This document shows, in pieces, positions 1 through 7,788 of a stretch of DNA of 15,979 bases. How positions within the stretch are numbered: position 1 is the first letter of the stretch; each line of letters begins with the position of its first letter. The notes under the pieces are model-generated. The model made no database searches. It saw nothing but the letters and a program-made list of their open reading frames with translations, and was not told the DNA's origin. The stretch comes from JANOAR01 sp031411235 (lineage in GTDB: Bacteria; Verrucomicrobiota; Verrucomicrobiia; Verrucomicrobiales; Verrucomicrobiaceae), in NCBI GenBank assembly GCA_031411235.1, contig JANOAR010000095.1, positions 1 through 15,979 of the forward strand, given 5' to 3'. The position numbers were made by a program, and so were the translations under genes.

Positions 1-355
1 TGCCTTGCTCTCAGATGAGGCTAATGGGGTTCGCATCAGCTCAGTAACGTGGCTGGAGTTCCGCAACAGGCTCACTGAACTCACCCCGGACGCAGATGAA
101 AGAAGCAGGGCGATGCAGATTTACCGAACCCTGCTGGGAGAGGGCATCCCAACGGATGATGACATCGCCCACCGCGCCTATCTGTTGAGGCAGACAGCCA
201 CGGGGCGTCTGCCCAACATCGATGCTCTGATCGCCGCCGCCGCCGCTGAGCATGGTGCAATCCTCGTTCATCGCGATCCTCACATGGCAGGCATTCCCAC
301 CTCTGCTGTGGCTCAGCTCGTGTTACCCGACAAATCATCAACCGCAAAATCTTAG
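1..355 (+). CDS. PIN-domain protein (VapC-like toxin), 5' end outside window
   Basis: The visible 3' part encodes about 117 residues. It carries the later landmarks of a PIN-domain ribonuclease: an acidic residue in 'SSVTWLEF', an Asp in 'LPNIDALIAAAAAEHGAILV', and a third Asp in 'VHRDPHM'. These match the E, D and D of the PIN acidic cluster. The N-terminal strand with the first catalytic Asp is missing because the open frame runs off the left edge; the TTG at position 5 is almost certainly an internal Leu. PIN proteins of this size are usually VapC-type toxins that cut RNA and are paired with an upstream antitoxin. Any such partner would lie outside the window, so toxin-antitoxin status is inferred. 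The frame closes with TAG at 353-355. Confidence 0.75.
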   Translation, partial: ALLSDEANGVRISSVTWLEFRNRLTELTPDADERSRAMQIYRTLLGEGIPTDDDIAHRAYLLRQTATGRLPNIDALIAAAAAEHGAILVHRDPHMAGIPTSAVAQLVLPDKSSTAKS

Positions 356-397
356 CACACTCAAATGGCACTCCACTTTTATTCGGGAAGTCCTTCA

Positions 398-3028
398 ATG
401 TTGAAGCGTGGCAAGTTCATCGGCCTCATGGCTTACTTGCTTGCTGCTTTGCCCCCAGCTCATGCAGAGCCTCGCAGCAGCGCGAGCTACTCGATCAGCA
501 CGGACACGGCCAATGCAGCGGGTGGGCGGGCGATGAGCGCGAACTACTCGGACGATGGCAGCATGGGCGATGTGGTGGGTGTCTCGGCCACGGCCTCGCC
601 GGTGCTGGCGATGAAGCACGGCTTCATCGGCCAGCTCTATGAAACCCAGTCGCTGGCCATCACGGCGAGTCCGGCCTCGGTGAACGAGGGGCTGACGACG
701 CAGCTCAGCGCGGTGGCGGCGCTGGATGATGGCAGCCAGATCAACCTGGGCAGCAGCGATGCCTTGTGGTCGGTGCTGAATGGGCCGCTGGTGGGAATCA
801 CCAGCGGGGGACTGGCGACGGCGGGCGAGGTTTTTATCAATGCTCCGGCCAGCGTGCAGGGAACCTGGAACGGCATCAACGGCAGCCTCACACTCACGGT
901 GCTGAACACCAACGTAGTGCCGCCGGGCGACACGGTGCCTGATCCGGTCTTCACGCCGCAGAGCTTTGCCACAAGTCAGGCGGGCCTGTATCAGGGGCTC
1001 CTGAAGGACGGCGGCGGCAACGTGGTGGGGGCGCTCACGGGCTTCAAGCTGCTGAGCACGCAGGCCTTCACCGGCAAGGTGGTGCTCAACGGCATCACCT
1101 ACTCGCTTAGCGGCAGCTTCCTGGTCGATGGCAGCTTCAGTGGGTCTATTTCGCGCAAGGGCAAGACTTCGCTGGCAGTGACCCTGCACCTGGGCAGCAC
1201 GGCGGGTAGCGGGCTGACGCTGCAAGGCACGGTCAGCGGCGATGGCTACGGCTCGGCCAAGGTGAGCACGCTGGGCGTGATCACGACAGCGGGGAAGACG
1301 GGCGATGGCGTGGCCTTCACCCACACGGGCTACCTGACGGCGGACAAGCAGTGGCATTTGTTCCAATCGCTCTACACCGGGAAAGGCCAGCTCGCGGGCG
1401 TGCTGAGCTTCCGCGATGTGCCGGGCGTGAGCGACCTGGATGGCGCGCTGCGCTGGGTGAAGAACCCGAACCTCCTCAATAAGAGCTACCCGGCGGGCTT
1501 CAACCTCGCGCCTGGGCTGGTGGGCTCGCTCTACACGCCGCCGCTGGCTGCGCAGCGGGTGCTGACACAACTGGCCAACCAGCACTACAACGCGCGGCTG
1601 ACGCTGGCAGGCACGGGTCTGGCCAATGGCGGGATTGCGAAGACATTGAGCTGGCTGAGCACCAACGCGCTGGCCTACTACGGCCCGGAGAAGCTGGCCG
1701 CGACGATGGTGGCGAGCACCGGCATTTTAACCGGCAGCTATACGGATCAAGCGATCAAGCTGACGGTGCCCTTCGCCGGTGCCGTGCTGCAAAAGCAGGG
1801 GCTGGCAGGCGGCAATTTCTTGGTGAGCAACAAGGCGGGGTATTTGCTGATCGAGCCCGGCACGGGCTTCGCTTATCCCGGCAGCGAGGGGGCAGGTGCA
1901 TTGGCTCGCGTGGTGCTGCCAGGGACTGCGGCAACGGCTCCGGTGGTGGGTGCTGTGGGCTTTGGCGCGGCGGCGGCGGGTAGCTTTGGTGGGGTGCTGA
2001 TGAATGGCGCAAACATCAGCGGCGGGCTGGAGAGCGTGGTTGTCACGGGGGCTGGGGCGTTGAGCGGCAGCGTCGTTATCGAAGGCAAGCGCTACGCCTT
2101 CAAAGGCACGCTGGCGTCCGATGGCGTAGCGGCGGTGATGATCCTGCGCACGGGTTTGCCAAGCATCGTCGGCGATCTTCATCTGGCTCTGGCCAACGGC
2201 ACGGCGGATGGCTTCCAACTGACGGGGACATTCACTGCTGACGGCACGAGCCACGCCATTGATGCCCAGCGCTTCCCGATTTTTACCTTGTCTTCTCCCG
2301 CCCCACAGAAAGGCAAATACACCCTGGCCATGCGCGCGCCCGATGGCGTGGATACAGCGCTCACGCCCGGCGGCGATGGTTTCGCAAGCCTGACGATGAG
2401 CTATCTCGGAGCCGCGACGGGCACGCTGACGCTGGCCGATGGCACGACTACCACATTTGCCAATCGCGTCTCGCGCAACGGCGAGTGGTCGCTGCATCGC
2501 AGTCTCTACACCACCGGCTATCTCGCGGGCAAGCTGACCTTCCGCAACGTCGCAGGCATCAGCGACCTAGACGGCCAATGGCGCTGGGTGAAGCCCAACG
2601 CCGTGCCCAAAACGACGACGTATCCCGCCGGGTTCAACGTGACGCGCGGCGTCATCGGCAGCCTCTACACGCCACCCTTGGCTGGCAGCCGTGCGATGGC
2701 CTTGCTTTCAAACACCAACTTCAACGCCTGGCTGCGGCTCAGCGGGCCGGACATATCCACGCTACCTGCACTGACATTGCCCTCGGTGGATCGTGCCGTG
2801 ACCTGGAGCACAGCCAACAAGATCCTCTACTACGGCCCCGACAAGGCCACGATCACCTTCACTCCCACCACGGGCCTGGCGACGGGCAGCTACACCGACG
2901 CAGCCAACGGCGTGAGCGTCACCTTCGGCGGTGCGCTGCTGCAAAAGCAGGGCCTCATGACGGGCCGCTACACAGCGAGCGGACAATCGGGACTGTTTTC
3001 GATCATGCCGAGGGCGACAAATCCGTGA
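398..3028 (+). CDS. Secreted protein with N-terminal Ig-like region and two tandem LQKQG-type modules
   Basis: I do not recognise a biochemical function. I prefer the ATG at 398 over the in-frame ATG at 365: it is preceded by GGGAAG at 385-390 (7-nt spacing) and starts a clean signal peptide, 'MLKRGKFIGLMAYLLAALPP' then AHA and the cleavage site. In 365-based numbering, residues 35-92 form a Tyr/Ser/Gly-rich module ending 'KHGFIGQLYE', a pattern I associate with secreted Verrucomicrobiota proteins. Residues 95-182 resemble a bacterial Ig-like (Big) domain. Residues 206-499 and 538-882 are two copies of one beta-rich module. Shared landmarks are 'SLYT', 'AGxLxFRxVxGxSDLDG', 'RWVK', 'YPAGFN', 'GSLYTPPLA', 'YYGP', 'TGSYTD' and 'LQKQGL'. 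There is no C-terminal anchor, transmembrane segment or sorting tail. A surface, adhesive or glycan-binding role is plausible but unproven. It converges with the lyase gene 48 nt away. Confidence 0.85.
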   Translation: MLKRGKFIGLMAYLLAALPPAHAEPRSSASYSISTDTANAAGGRAMSANYSDDGSMGDVVGVSATASPVLAMKHGFIGQLYETQSLAITASPASVNEGLTTQLSAVAALDDGSQINLGSSDALWSVLNGPLVGITSGGLATAGEVFINAPASVQGTWNGINGSLTLTVLNTNVVPPGDTVPDPVFTPQSFATSQAGLYQGLLKDGGGNVVGALTGFKLLSTQAFTGKVVLNGITYSLSGSFLVDGSFSGSISRKGKTSLAVTLHLGSTAGSGLTLQGTVSGDGYGSAKVSTLGVITTAGKTGDGVAFTHTGYLTADKQWHLFQSLYTGKGQLAGVLSFRDVPGVSDLDGALRWVKNPNLLNKSYPAGFNLAPGLVGSLYTPPLAAQRVLTQLANQHYNARLTLAGTGLANGGIAKTLSWLSTNALAYYGPEKLAATMVASTGILTGSYTDQAIKLTVPFAGAVLQKQGLAGGNFLVSNKAGYLLIEPGTGFAYPGSEGAGALARVVLPGTAATAPVVGAVGFGAAAAGSFGGVLMNGANISGGLESVVVTGAGALSGSVVIEGKRYAFKGTLASDGVAAVMILRTGLPSIVGDLHLALANGTADGFQLTGTFTADGTSHAIDAQRFPIFTLSSPAPQKGKYTLAMRAPDGVDTALTPGGDGFASLTMSYLGAATGTLTLADGTTTTFANRVSRNGEWSLHRSLYTTGYLAGKLTFRNVAGISDLDGQWRWVKPNAVPKTTTYPAGFNVTRGVIGSLYTPPLAGSRAMALLSNTNFNAWLRLSGPDISTLPALTLPSVDRAVTWSTANKILYYGPDKATITFTPTTGLATGSYTDAANGVSVTFGGALLQKQGLMTGRYTASGQSGLFSIMPRATNP
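980..1861 (+). repeat. Protein-level tandem module, copy 1
   Basis: This stretch encodes residues 206-499 (365-based numbering) of the secreted protein. It opens with 'GLYQGLLKDGGGNVVGAL' and ends with 'LLIEPG'. It aligns along its length with copy 2. The closest match is in the second half, where 'GSLYTPPLA', 'YYGP', 'TGSYTD' and 'LQKQGL' appear in the same order and similar spacing. The DNA copies have diverged, so this is an old duplication and not a recent tandem repeat. Confidence 0.8.
1976..3010 (+). repeat. Protein-level tandem module, copy 2
   Basis: This encodes residues 538-882 (365-based numbering). It begins 'GSFGGVLMNGANISGGL', comparable to the start of copy 1, and ends 'QSGLFSIMP'. 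It is about 50 residues longer than copy 1. The extra length lies mainly around residues 640-690 ('KGKYTLAMRAPDGVDTALTP'). The protein ends almost immediately after this copy, so the two modules form its C-terminal two thirds. Confidence 0.78.
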
Positions 3029-3076
3029 TGCATGATGGGCGGCGTTGGAATCTCGTTTTATCCCAAACACCGCGTT

Positions 3077-4603
3077 TCAAGGCTGCTTTCGCAGCGCTTC
3101 AAACTCCGCTCCGCCTTTTTTCGCGGCCTCCACATAGCTGTTCATCGCTTTGAAAGCCTTCACAAATTCCCCCGCGTCGATGAATTCACCCTTCATCCAC
3201 ACGCCCGTTTTTTTATCGACCTCAGCCAAGGCTTTGCTCACCTTGGCCGCTAGCCCCTTCGCACGACTCACCCATTTCCTCGGTTCTGTCGGCGGCGCGT
3301 TTTTGGCCTGCAACGCTTCGCGCGGGGTGTCGAGCGTCTCCCGAGTCTTGGCGAGATCCTCGGCAAATTTGAGTTCGGTTTTAAAGCCGTAATGAGTGGG
3401 CAAATCGCTATCGTCATAAGTCACTTCATAAGTATTGGCTTTGCAGTACAGCGGCTTGTTGGTCGCCAGTTCATAGAAGCGCGCCCAGGTGCCTTCGGGT
3501 AGTTTTACGCTGTCCAGCCAAGCAAGCGCAGGCTTCACAGGTTCCAGATACTTCCCGTCGCCCGTGGCGACCCACAGCTCAATGAGCGCATTGATGGCGG
3601 TGACGCTCTCCGTTGAACTCACAGCTGGCGGCTCAAATTTACGCGCCCAGACAGGCTCCATGTCGCGGCTGTACTGCTGTGCCCACGCAGGCTGTGGCGC
3701 TGGTAGTTGGGCCATGATGAGGAAGTCGCCGAGGCGCTTCGCCGAAGCCAAGTAGCGCTCGTCATTTTCCAAAACATAAGCACGCAGCAGCACCCGCATG
3801 ACCCACAGTAAATTGCCATCATTGAGCGTGTAAGCGTGCGTGTAATCCACGCCTGGCCAAATGCGCGGCCAAGCGGCGGGCAACTTCGCCTTGGCCACTG
3901 GGGCCGTGGCATCTGCGGGGCCATCGAAGTGCTGCCCCCAAGCTCCATTCGGTGCCTGCGCAGCGAGGAGGCCATCGAGGCCAAACTTCAGCGCTGAGCG
4001 CAAGGCCGCATCATCTTTGCAGGCGGTGGTGTGGGTGAGTTCCAGCAGGAAGAGCAGCGCAGACTCGGTCTTTTGGTCGTCCAGTGTGGAGCTAGAGTGG
4101 CGTTTGCCGAGCAAGGTGTCTCCCGCTTCGATGTCTCGACGAAAATGGTATTTGCTAGCTTTGCGCGGATCGAAGTCGAAGTCGCTACTCCAGCCACCCG
4201 AGGCGAGTTGGCACCACAGCAGAGCCTGCGCGGCTTCCTTGGCCCCCTGGAGAAAAAGCTTGTCGCCCGTAGCCTTGTAGGCCGCCAGCATCGACAAGCC
4301 CATCGCAGGCGTGCCAGGCGGTTGGATCATGATGAGCGTGGGCGACTCGCGATCCTCGCCCTTGGCGATGCTCATGTCGGTGGGCCATTGCCACGCGTAG
4401 CCGCCCGCGAAGGCCACATTGGTGCGGAAATATGCCGCCGCTTTTTTCATCACTACGATGACTTCAGCTGGAGCAGGGTATTTGGCCTGTTGGAGTTTGG
4501 GCGGGGCTGTTGCTTCGGGCTTTGATGGCGTATTTTCCGCCGCCGCCAGGAGCTTCGGCAGACTGGTACAAAGGCAGAATAGAATGAGAGGGCGCAAGAT
4601 CAT
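3077..4603 (-). CDS. Secreted pectate lyase, PL10-like (pectic acid lyase family)
   Basis: The 508-residue product starts with a Sec signal peptide ('MILRPLILFCLCTSLPKLLA', cut near AAA|EN), so it acts in the periplasm or outside the cell. The body fits an alpha/alpha-toroid polysaccharide lyase of the pectic acid lyase (PL10) type, which cleaves polygalacturonate by calcium-dependent beta-elimination. Landmarks are 'GGYAWQWPTDM' (67-77), 'ASGGWSSDFDFD' (134-145), 'STLDDQKTES' (172-181), 'HAYTLNDGN' (256-264), 'PAWAQQYSRDMEPVWARKFE' (305-324), 'STESVTAI' (330-337) and 'GTWARFYE' (371-378). Conserved Arg in WARKFE (R321) and WARFYE (R375) are candidate active-site residues; Asp in TLDDQ and LNDG may bind metal. 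Residues 410-508 are a Lys/Ala-rich helical tail that may be a clade-specific addition. No clear Shine-Dalgarno precedes the ATG. The gene is divergent from the TonB receptor, suggesting pectin use. Family assignment is from motif memory. Confidence 0.75.
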   Translation of the reverse strand: MILRPLILFCLCTSLPKLLAAAENTPSKPEATAPPKLQQAKYPAPAEVIVVMKKAAAYFRTNVAFAGGYAWQWPTDMSIAKGEDRESPTLIMIQPPGTPAMGLSMLAAYKATGDKLFLQGAKEAAQALLWCQLASGGWSSDFDFDPRKASKYHFRRDIEAGDTLLGKRHSSSTLDDQKTESALLFLLELTHTTACKDDAALRSALKFGLDGLLAAQAPNGAWGQHFDGPADATAPVAKAKLPAAWPRIWPGVDYTHAYTLNDGNLLWVMRVLLRAYVLENDERYLASAKRLGDFLIMAQLPAPQPAWAQQYSRDMEPVWARKFEPPAVSSTESVTAINALIELWVATGDGKYLEPVKPALAWLDSVKLPEGTWARFYELATNKPLYCKANTYEVTYDDSDLPTHYGFKTELKFAEDLAKTRETLDTPREALQAKNAPPTEPRKWVSRAKGLAAKVSKALAEVDKKTGVWMKGEFIDAGEFVKAFKAMNSYVEAAKKGGAEFEALRKQP

Positions 4604-4882
4604 GGCAGTAAAATGAACGCCAGCGCCCAGGTCGTCTTGCCCATGAAATTAAGCTGTTGAAAGCGAGTGGGGCATCGCGTTTCCACCTTGGGTAATGGGT
4701 CATCATGCGAAGTACTACATCGAGCAATGATGCATTATGTATGCCAACCCATCAGGTTCAAATGATGAATCTCGATACACATTTGTCCAATTTACTTCAT
4801 CCAACATCACGCTAGAAGTCTTCCCTCGCTTGTGATTAGGCGCAGTTTTTCCTCAATAGAAATAGAGAAGAAAGGGTGACTT
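4604..4882. promoter_or_regulatory. Divergent intergenic region between lyase and TonB receptor
   Basis: These 279 nt separate two divergently transcribed genes and should hold both promoters. A ribosome binding site for the receptor is visible as AAGG at 4872-4875, 7 nt before the ATG at 4883. I could not assign a convincing -35/-10 pair on either strand. The trinucleotide-doubled word ATGATG recurs at 4727-4732 and 4762-4767, and its complement CATCAT is at 4701-4706. The last forms a 6-bp inverted repeat with the first across 20 nt. It is a weak operator candidate only. Confidence 0.5.
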
Positions 4883-7132
4883 ATGAAATTCAATCCCGGC
4901 TCAGAATGGTCGTTGACTAGTTTTCAATTGAATCACGGGTGTTGGAGACAGCGATGGTTCTGTCTTGGCTTGGGACTCAGCGCTGGCATCTCCCTCGCAC
5001 AAGAACCAGGTATTGTGCCCGACAAGCCCGAGAACTTGCAGCAACTCAGCCTGGAGGAACTCATGAGCATCAAGGTCGCCACGGTAACCACGGCATCGAA
5101 AAAAGCCGAAAAGACGACCCAAGCCCCCGGCACAGCCATCGTCATCGACCAGAACGACATCAAGCTGCGCGGCTACTCCAATCTATCCGATGTGCTGCGC
5201 GACTTGCCTGGGATGGAACTGTCGGAATCCATCTTCACTGAACTAGGCTCACAGCTCTCGGTGCGTGGCATTCCCAGTAGCAACAAAATCGTCGTGCTCG
5301 TTAACGGCATGAGGGTGAACCCTCCCGGCGGAGAGTATTTCCCGCTGCGCAGTGACTTCAGTGTGCGCAACGCCGAGCAGATCGAGGTGGTCTATGGCCC
5401 GGGCTCCACGCTCTACGGCCAGGATGCCATCAGCGCCGTCATCAATGTGAAAACCAAGAGTCCACCCCAGGATGGCAAGACGCTCCTCGAAGGTGGAATC
5501 GAAGCTGGCTTCCACCAAGAGCGCGAGATTTGGGGATCAATCGGCAAGGTGTTCGATGCGGATCGAAACATCGCCTTCAGCGGCTTCATCCAGTACCACA
5601 ACTCTGAGCTAAGCCGTATGGATCGTGAATACCCCAGTTGGTGGAAGGATTTCCGCAAGGTCGCGCAAACCAAGGGGAGAGGCACCGTGCCAGACCGTCT
5701 TGATTATGGCCTCAATGCTTTCGCTAAACTCGATGTGGGCGACTTCTCTCTACAGAGCTGGTATCGAGACTCCGAGCGCAGCAGTGCGGAGGGTTACGGC
5801 CCACCCATTCTGGCCTTTTTGCCCGAGGCACGCTGGCAGGATCGCAGTTGGGTGACGCAGGCCAAGCACACATGGGACATCACCGACACGATAACACTGA
5901 ACTCCGATGTGACCTATAATTGGTACGAGGTCGATCCACACAGTCGCTACATTTTCCCTCGCGATGCCAACCATTGGTTCTTCGACGACTACAAGTATGC
6001 TCGTGGGACGAGTATCTCGGTCGAAGAAAGCCTGCACATAAAAATCTCCGATTCGTTGTCGGCTTTGGTCGGTGGTGTTTACACAAGTTACGACATCATT
6101 CCGAAGTCCACCTTTCCTGGCGGAGCAAAACGCGGCAGTGATGCCAGCCTTGTCGAGCAAGGTGGTAGCTTCGTTTATTTCACGACGCCGGGCGATCCAA
6201 CTTCTCGTCATGAGATACCGCGAGTGGTGGATGTCGATTTTAACCGACTCGGAGCCTACGTTGAATTCGACTATCAATGGTCTCCGACCTTGAAGCTCAT
6301 CGCTGGGGCACGGGTGGACAAGGATTCTCGAATCGAAGATCCATCCTATACCCCTCGCGCCGCTGTGATTTGGGACGTGTCGGACTCCTTCACCATGAAG
6401 TACGCCTACTCCCAGGCATACATCTCGCCAGCTCCCTACTTTGGCTTTTCGACCTACGACCGTGGCGACATTCTCAACACCTCCAACCCTTTATTGCAGC
6501 CAGAGACGTCGCAGACCCATGAGGTCACGTTCACCTACAACGCTGATCCTTTCGATCTGGGACTGAGTCTTTATTATGGCGAACAGAGCAACTTGATCAC
6601 CGTTTCCGATGTCGCATCGCAACCCAATATTTTGCTCAATCCGGTCTATGTGGATCTCGCTGGGACACAGCCTCGTGCGCTCACAAACACGGTCAACAGC
6701 GGCAGCAGCACCAACATGGGGTTGGACTTTTTTGGCAGAGTGCGGCTGTCCTCCAGCCTGAGCGCTTGGTTCTCCTACTCCTACACATCCTTCGAGCAAA
6801 TCACGGCGGGGAAGGCCTCTGGCCTGCAAGGCATCTCCATGAATAACGTCCGTCTGGGAGCCACCTGGGCCGTCGCGGATCATTGGTTCATCACCCCAAG
6901 TTTGGTCGCTCGTTCGACACCACAAAATCTCGATGCAGGCAGGCTGGGGAGCGAGTTAAACAATCCCTGGGAGATCAATCTCCATCTCCTCTATCGGCCC
7001 ACTGACAAGCTGGAGTTCTACCTCGGCCTGCGCAACATCACCAACAATCACAACGCCGCAACGGGGCTAGCCCGCAATGCCATTCCGCAGGAAACCTTCG
7101 GCGGTGTCGTCGGTTTCCAGATCAAGTTGTGA
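4883..7132 (+). CDS. TonB-dependent outer-membrane receptor
   Basis: The 749-residue protein has a long signal peptide (hydrophobic stretch about residues 26-38, cleavage near LAQ|EP). Next comes a linker 'LQQLSLEELMSIKVATVTTA' (52-71), then a plug domain at about 78-192. Plug landmarks are 'APGTAIVIDQNDI', 'LSDVLRDLPGMEL', 'LSVRGI', 'VVLVNGMRVN', 'IEVVYGPGSTLYGQDAISAV' and 'INVKTK'. The remainder is a beta-barrel rich in alternating aromatic strands, with a C-terminal 'LRNITNN...FGGVVGFQIKL'. Such receptors import or sense ligands at the outer membrane using TonB/ExbBD energy, and no tonB or exb gene is in the window. The 'LSLEELM.I.V..V' linker is, as I recall, typical of receptors encoded next to YfiR-like proteins and kinases, as here. 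The ligand is unknown; the divergent lyase suggests a plant-polysaccharide fragment. It is the first gene of a four-gene unit. Confidence 0.93.
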   Translation: MKFNPGSEWSLTSFQLNHGCWRQRWFCLGLGLSAGISLAQEPGIVPDKPENLQQLSLEELMSIKVATVTTASKKAEKTTQAPGTAIVIDQNDIKLRGYSNLSDVLRDLPGMELSESIFTELGSQLSVRGIPSSNKIVVLVNGMRVNPPGGEYFPLRSDFSVRNAEQIEVVYGPGSTLYGQDAISAVINVKTKSPPQDGKTLLEGGIEAGFHQEREIWGSIGKVFDADRNIAFSGFIQYHNSELSRMDREYPSWWKDFRKVAQTKGRGTVPDRLDYGLNAFAKLDVGDFSLQSWYRDSERSSAEGYGPPILAFLPEARWQDRSWVTQAKHTWDITDTITLNSDVTYNWYEVDPHSRYIFPRDANHWFFDDYKYARGTSISVEESLHIKISDSLSALVGGVYTSYDIIPKSTFPGGAKRGSDASLVEQGGSFVYFTTPGDPTSRHEIPRVVDVDFNRLGAYVEFDYQWSPTLKLIAGARVDKDSRIEDPSYTPRAAVIWDVSDSFTMKYAYSQAYISPAPYFGFSTYDRGDILNTSNPLLQPETSQTHEVTFTYNADPFDLGLSLYYGEQSNLITVSDVASQPNILLNPVYVDLAGTQPRALTNTVNSGSSTNMGLDFFGRVRLSSSLSAWFSYSYTSFEQITAGKASGLQGISMNNVRLGATWAVADHWFITPSLVARSTPQNLDAGRLGSELNNPWEINLHLLYRPTDKLEFYLGLRNITNNHNAATGLARNAIPQETFGGVVGFQIKL

Positions 7133-7210
7133 ACTTCTCAATCTCCCGTCATCATGAGTTTGCCTCAGCCTATCTCCCTATCCCGCTCCACTTCTCGCGA
7201 GGCGAGAGTG

Positions 7211-7783
7211 ATGGCTTTGCGTGGGCATGAGGTACGAGGTAAAGCCACGACTCGCATCGTACGCGCCTTACTCTGGCTCAGCCTGCTCGGCTTTGCTTCC
7301 CCCGCCCGTGCGCAGTACTCCGAGCATGAGGTCAAGGCCGCGCTACTGCTCAACTTCGCTCGCTACGTCACTTGGCCAGTAGGCACCTTCGAGAATGCGG
7401 ACACCCCATTGACCATCTGCATTTTGGGCGACAATCAAGTCGCCTCCCAAATCGAAAAAGTGGTCAAAGGACAACACGCTGGCGCACGCAGCATCAACGT
7501 GCAGCGCATTGACAGTGCGAGCAGTGTGAAGCCCTGCCAGATGCTCTTTGTTGGCAAAGGCCAAGCGACACAACTCAATGCGCTGAGTAAACGAGCGGGT
7601 GCCGCCTGCCTCACCGTGAGCGACGCCGATGATTTCCTTCGTCATGGCGGCACCATTCGTTTCTATCTCAGCACCGACAATAAGGTGCGCTTCGAGATCA
7701 ATCCTCGGGCAGTCACACGCCAGCAACTCAAACCCAGTGCCGCCCTGCTGCGCCTCGCGCGTATCGCTTCAGATGGGCGTTAA
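7211..7783 (+). CDS. Periplasmic YfiR/DUF4154 family protein
   Basis: I prefer the ATG at 7211 over the in-frame ATG at 7154. It follows GAGG at 7199-7202 with 8-nt spacing, and it leaves a normal signal peptide (charged start, 'IVRALLWLSLLGFASPARAQ', then YSEHE). The 7154 start has no ribosome binding site and adds 19 residues of poor N-region. The mature part shows the family pattern throughout: 'EVKAALLLNFARYVTWP', 'LTICILGDN', 'CQMLFVG', 'LTVSDADDFLRHGGTIRF', 'KVRFEINPRAV' and 'SAALLRLARIA'. Three Cys remain in the mature protein (ICILG, PCQML, ACLTV), which could allow redox control. Characterised YfiR is a periplasmic repressor of the diguanylate cyclase YfiN. Here the next gene, 5 nt downstream, is a histidine kinase, so YfiR probably controls its periplasmic sensor. 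That partner switch is an inference from gene order. Confidence 0.9.
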   Translation: MALRGHEVRGKATTRIVRALLWLSLLGFASPARAQYSEHEVKAALLLNFARYVTWPVGTFENADTPLTICILGDNQVASQIEKVVKGQHAGARSINVQRIDSASSVKPCQMLFVGKGQATQLNALSKRAGAACLTVSDADDFLRHGGTIRFYLSTDNKVRFEINPRAVTRQQLKPSAALLRLARIASDGR

Positions 7784-7788
7784 GCTCC

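Noticed and set aside
395..1585. 396-codon open frame on the minus strand opposite the secreted protein
   Set aside because: It is a GC-rich antisense shadow. The product is full of Arg, His and Gln with no domain, while the plus-strand frame has a signal peptide and internal duplication.
1727..2497. 256-codon minus-strand open frame
   Set aside because: Same reason: low-complexity Arg/His/Ala-rich translation overlapping a well-supported gene.
3039..3073. Bidirectional terminator between the convergent genes
   Set aside because: An imperfect GCGG...CCGC stem with a mismatch, a bulge and a long loop is present, but no clear T run follows on either strand.
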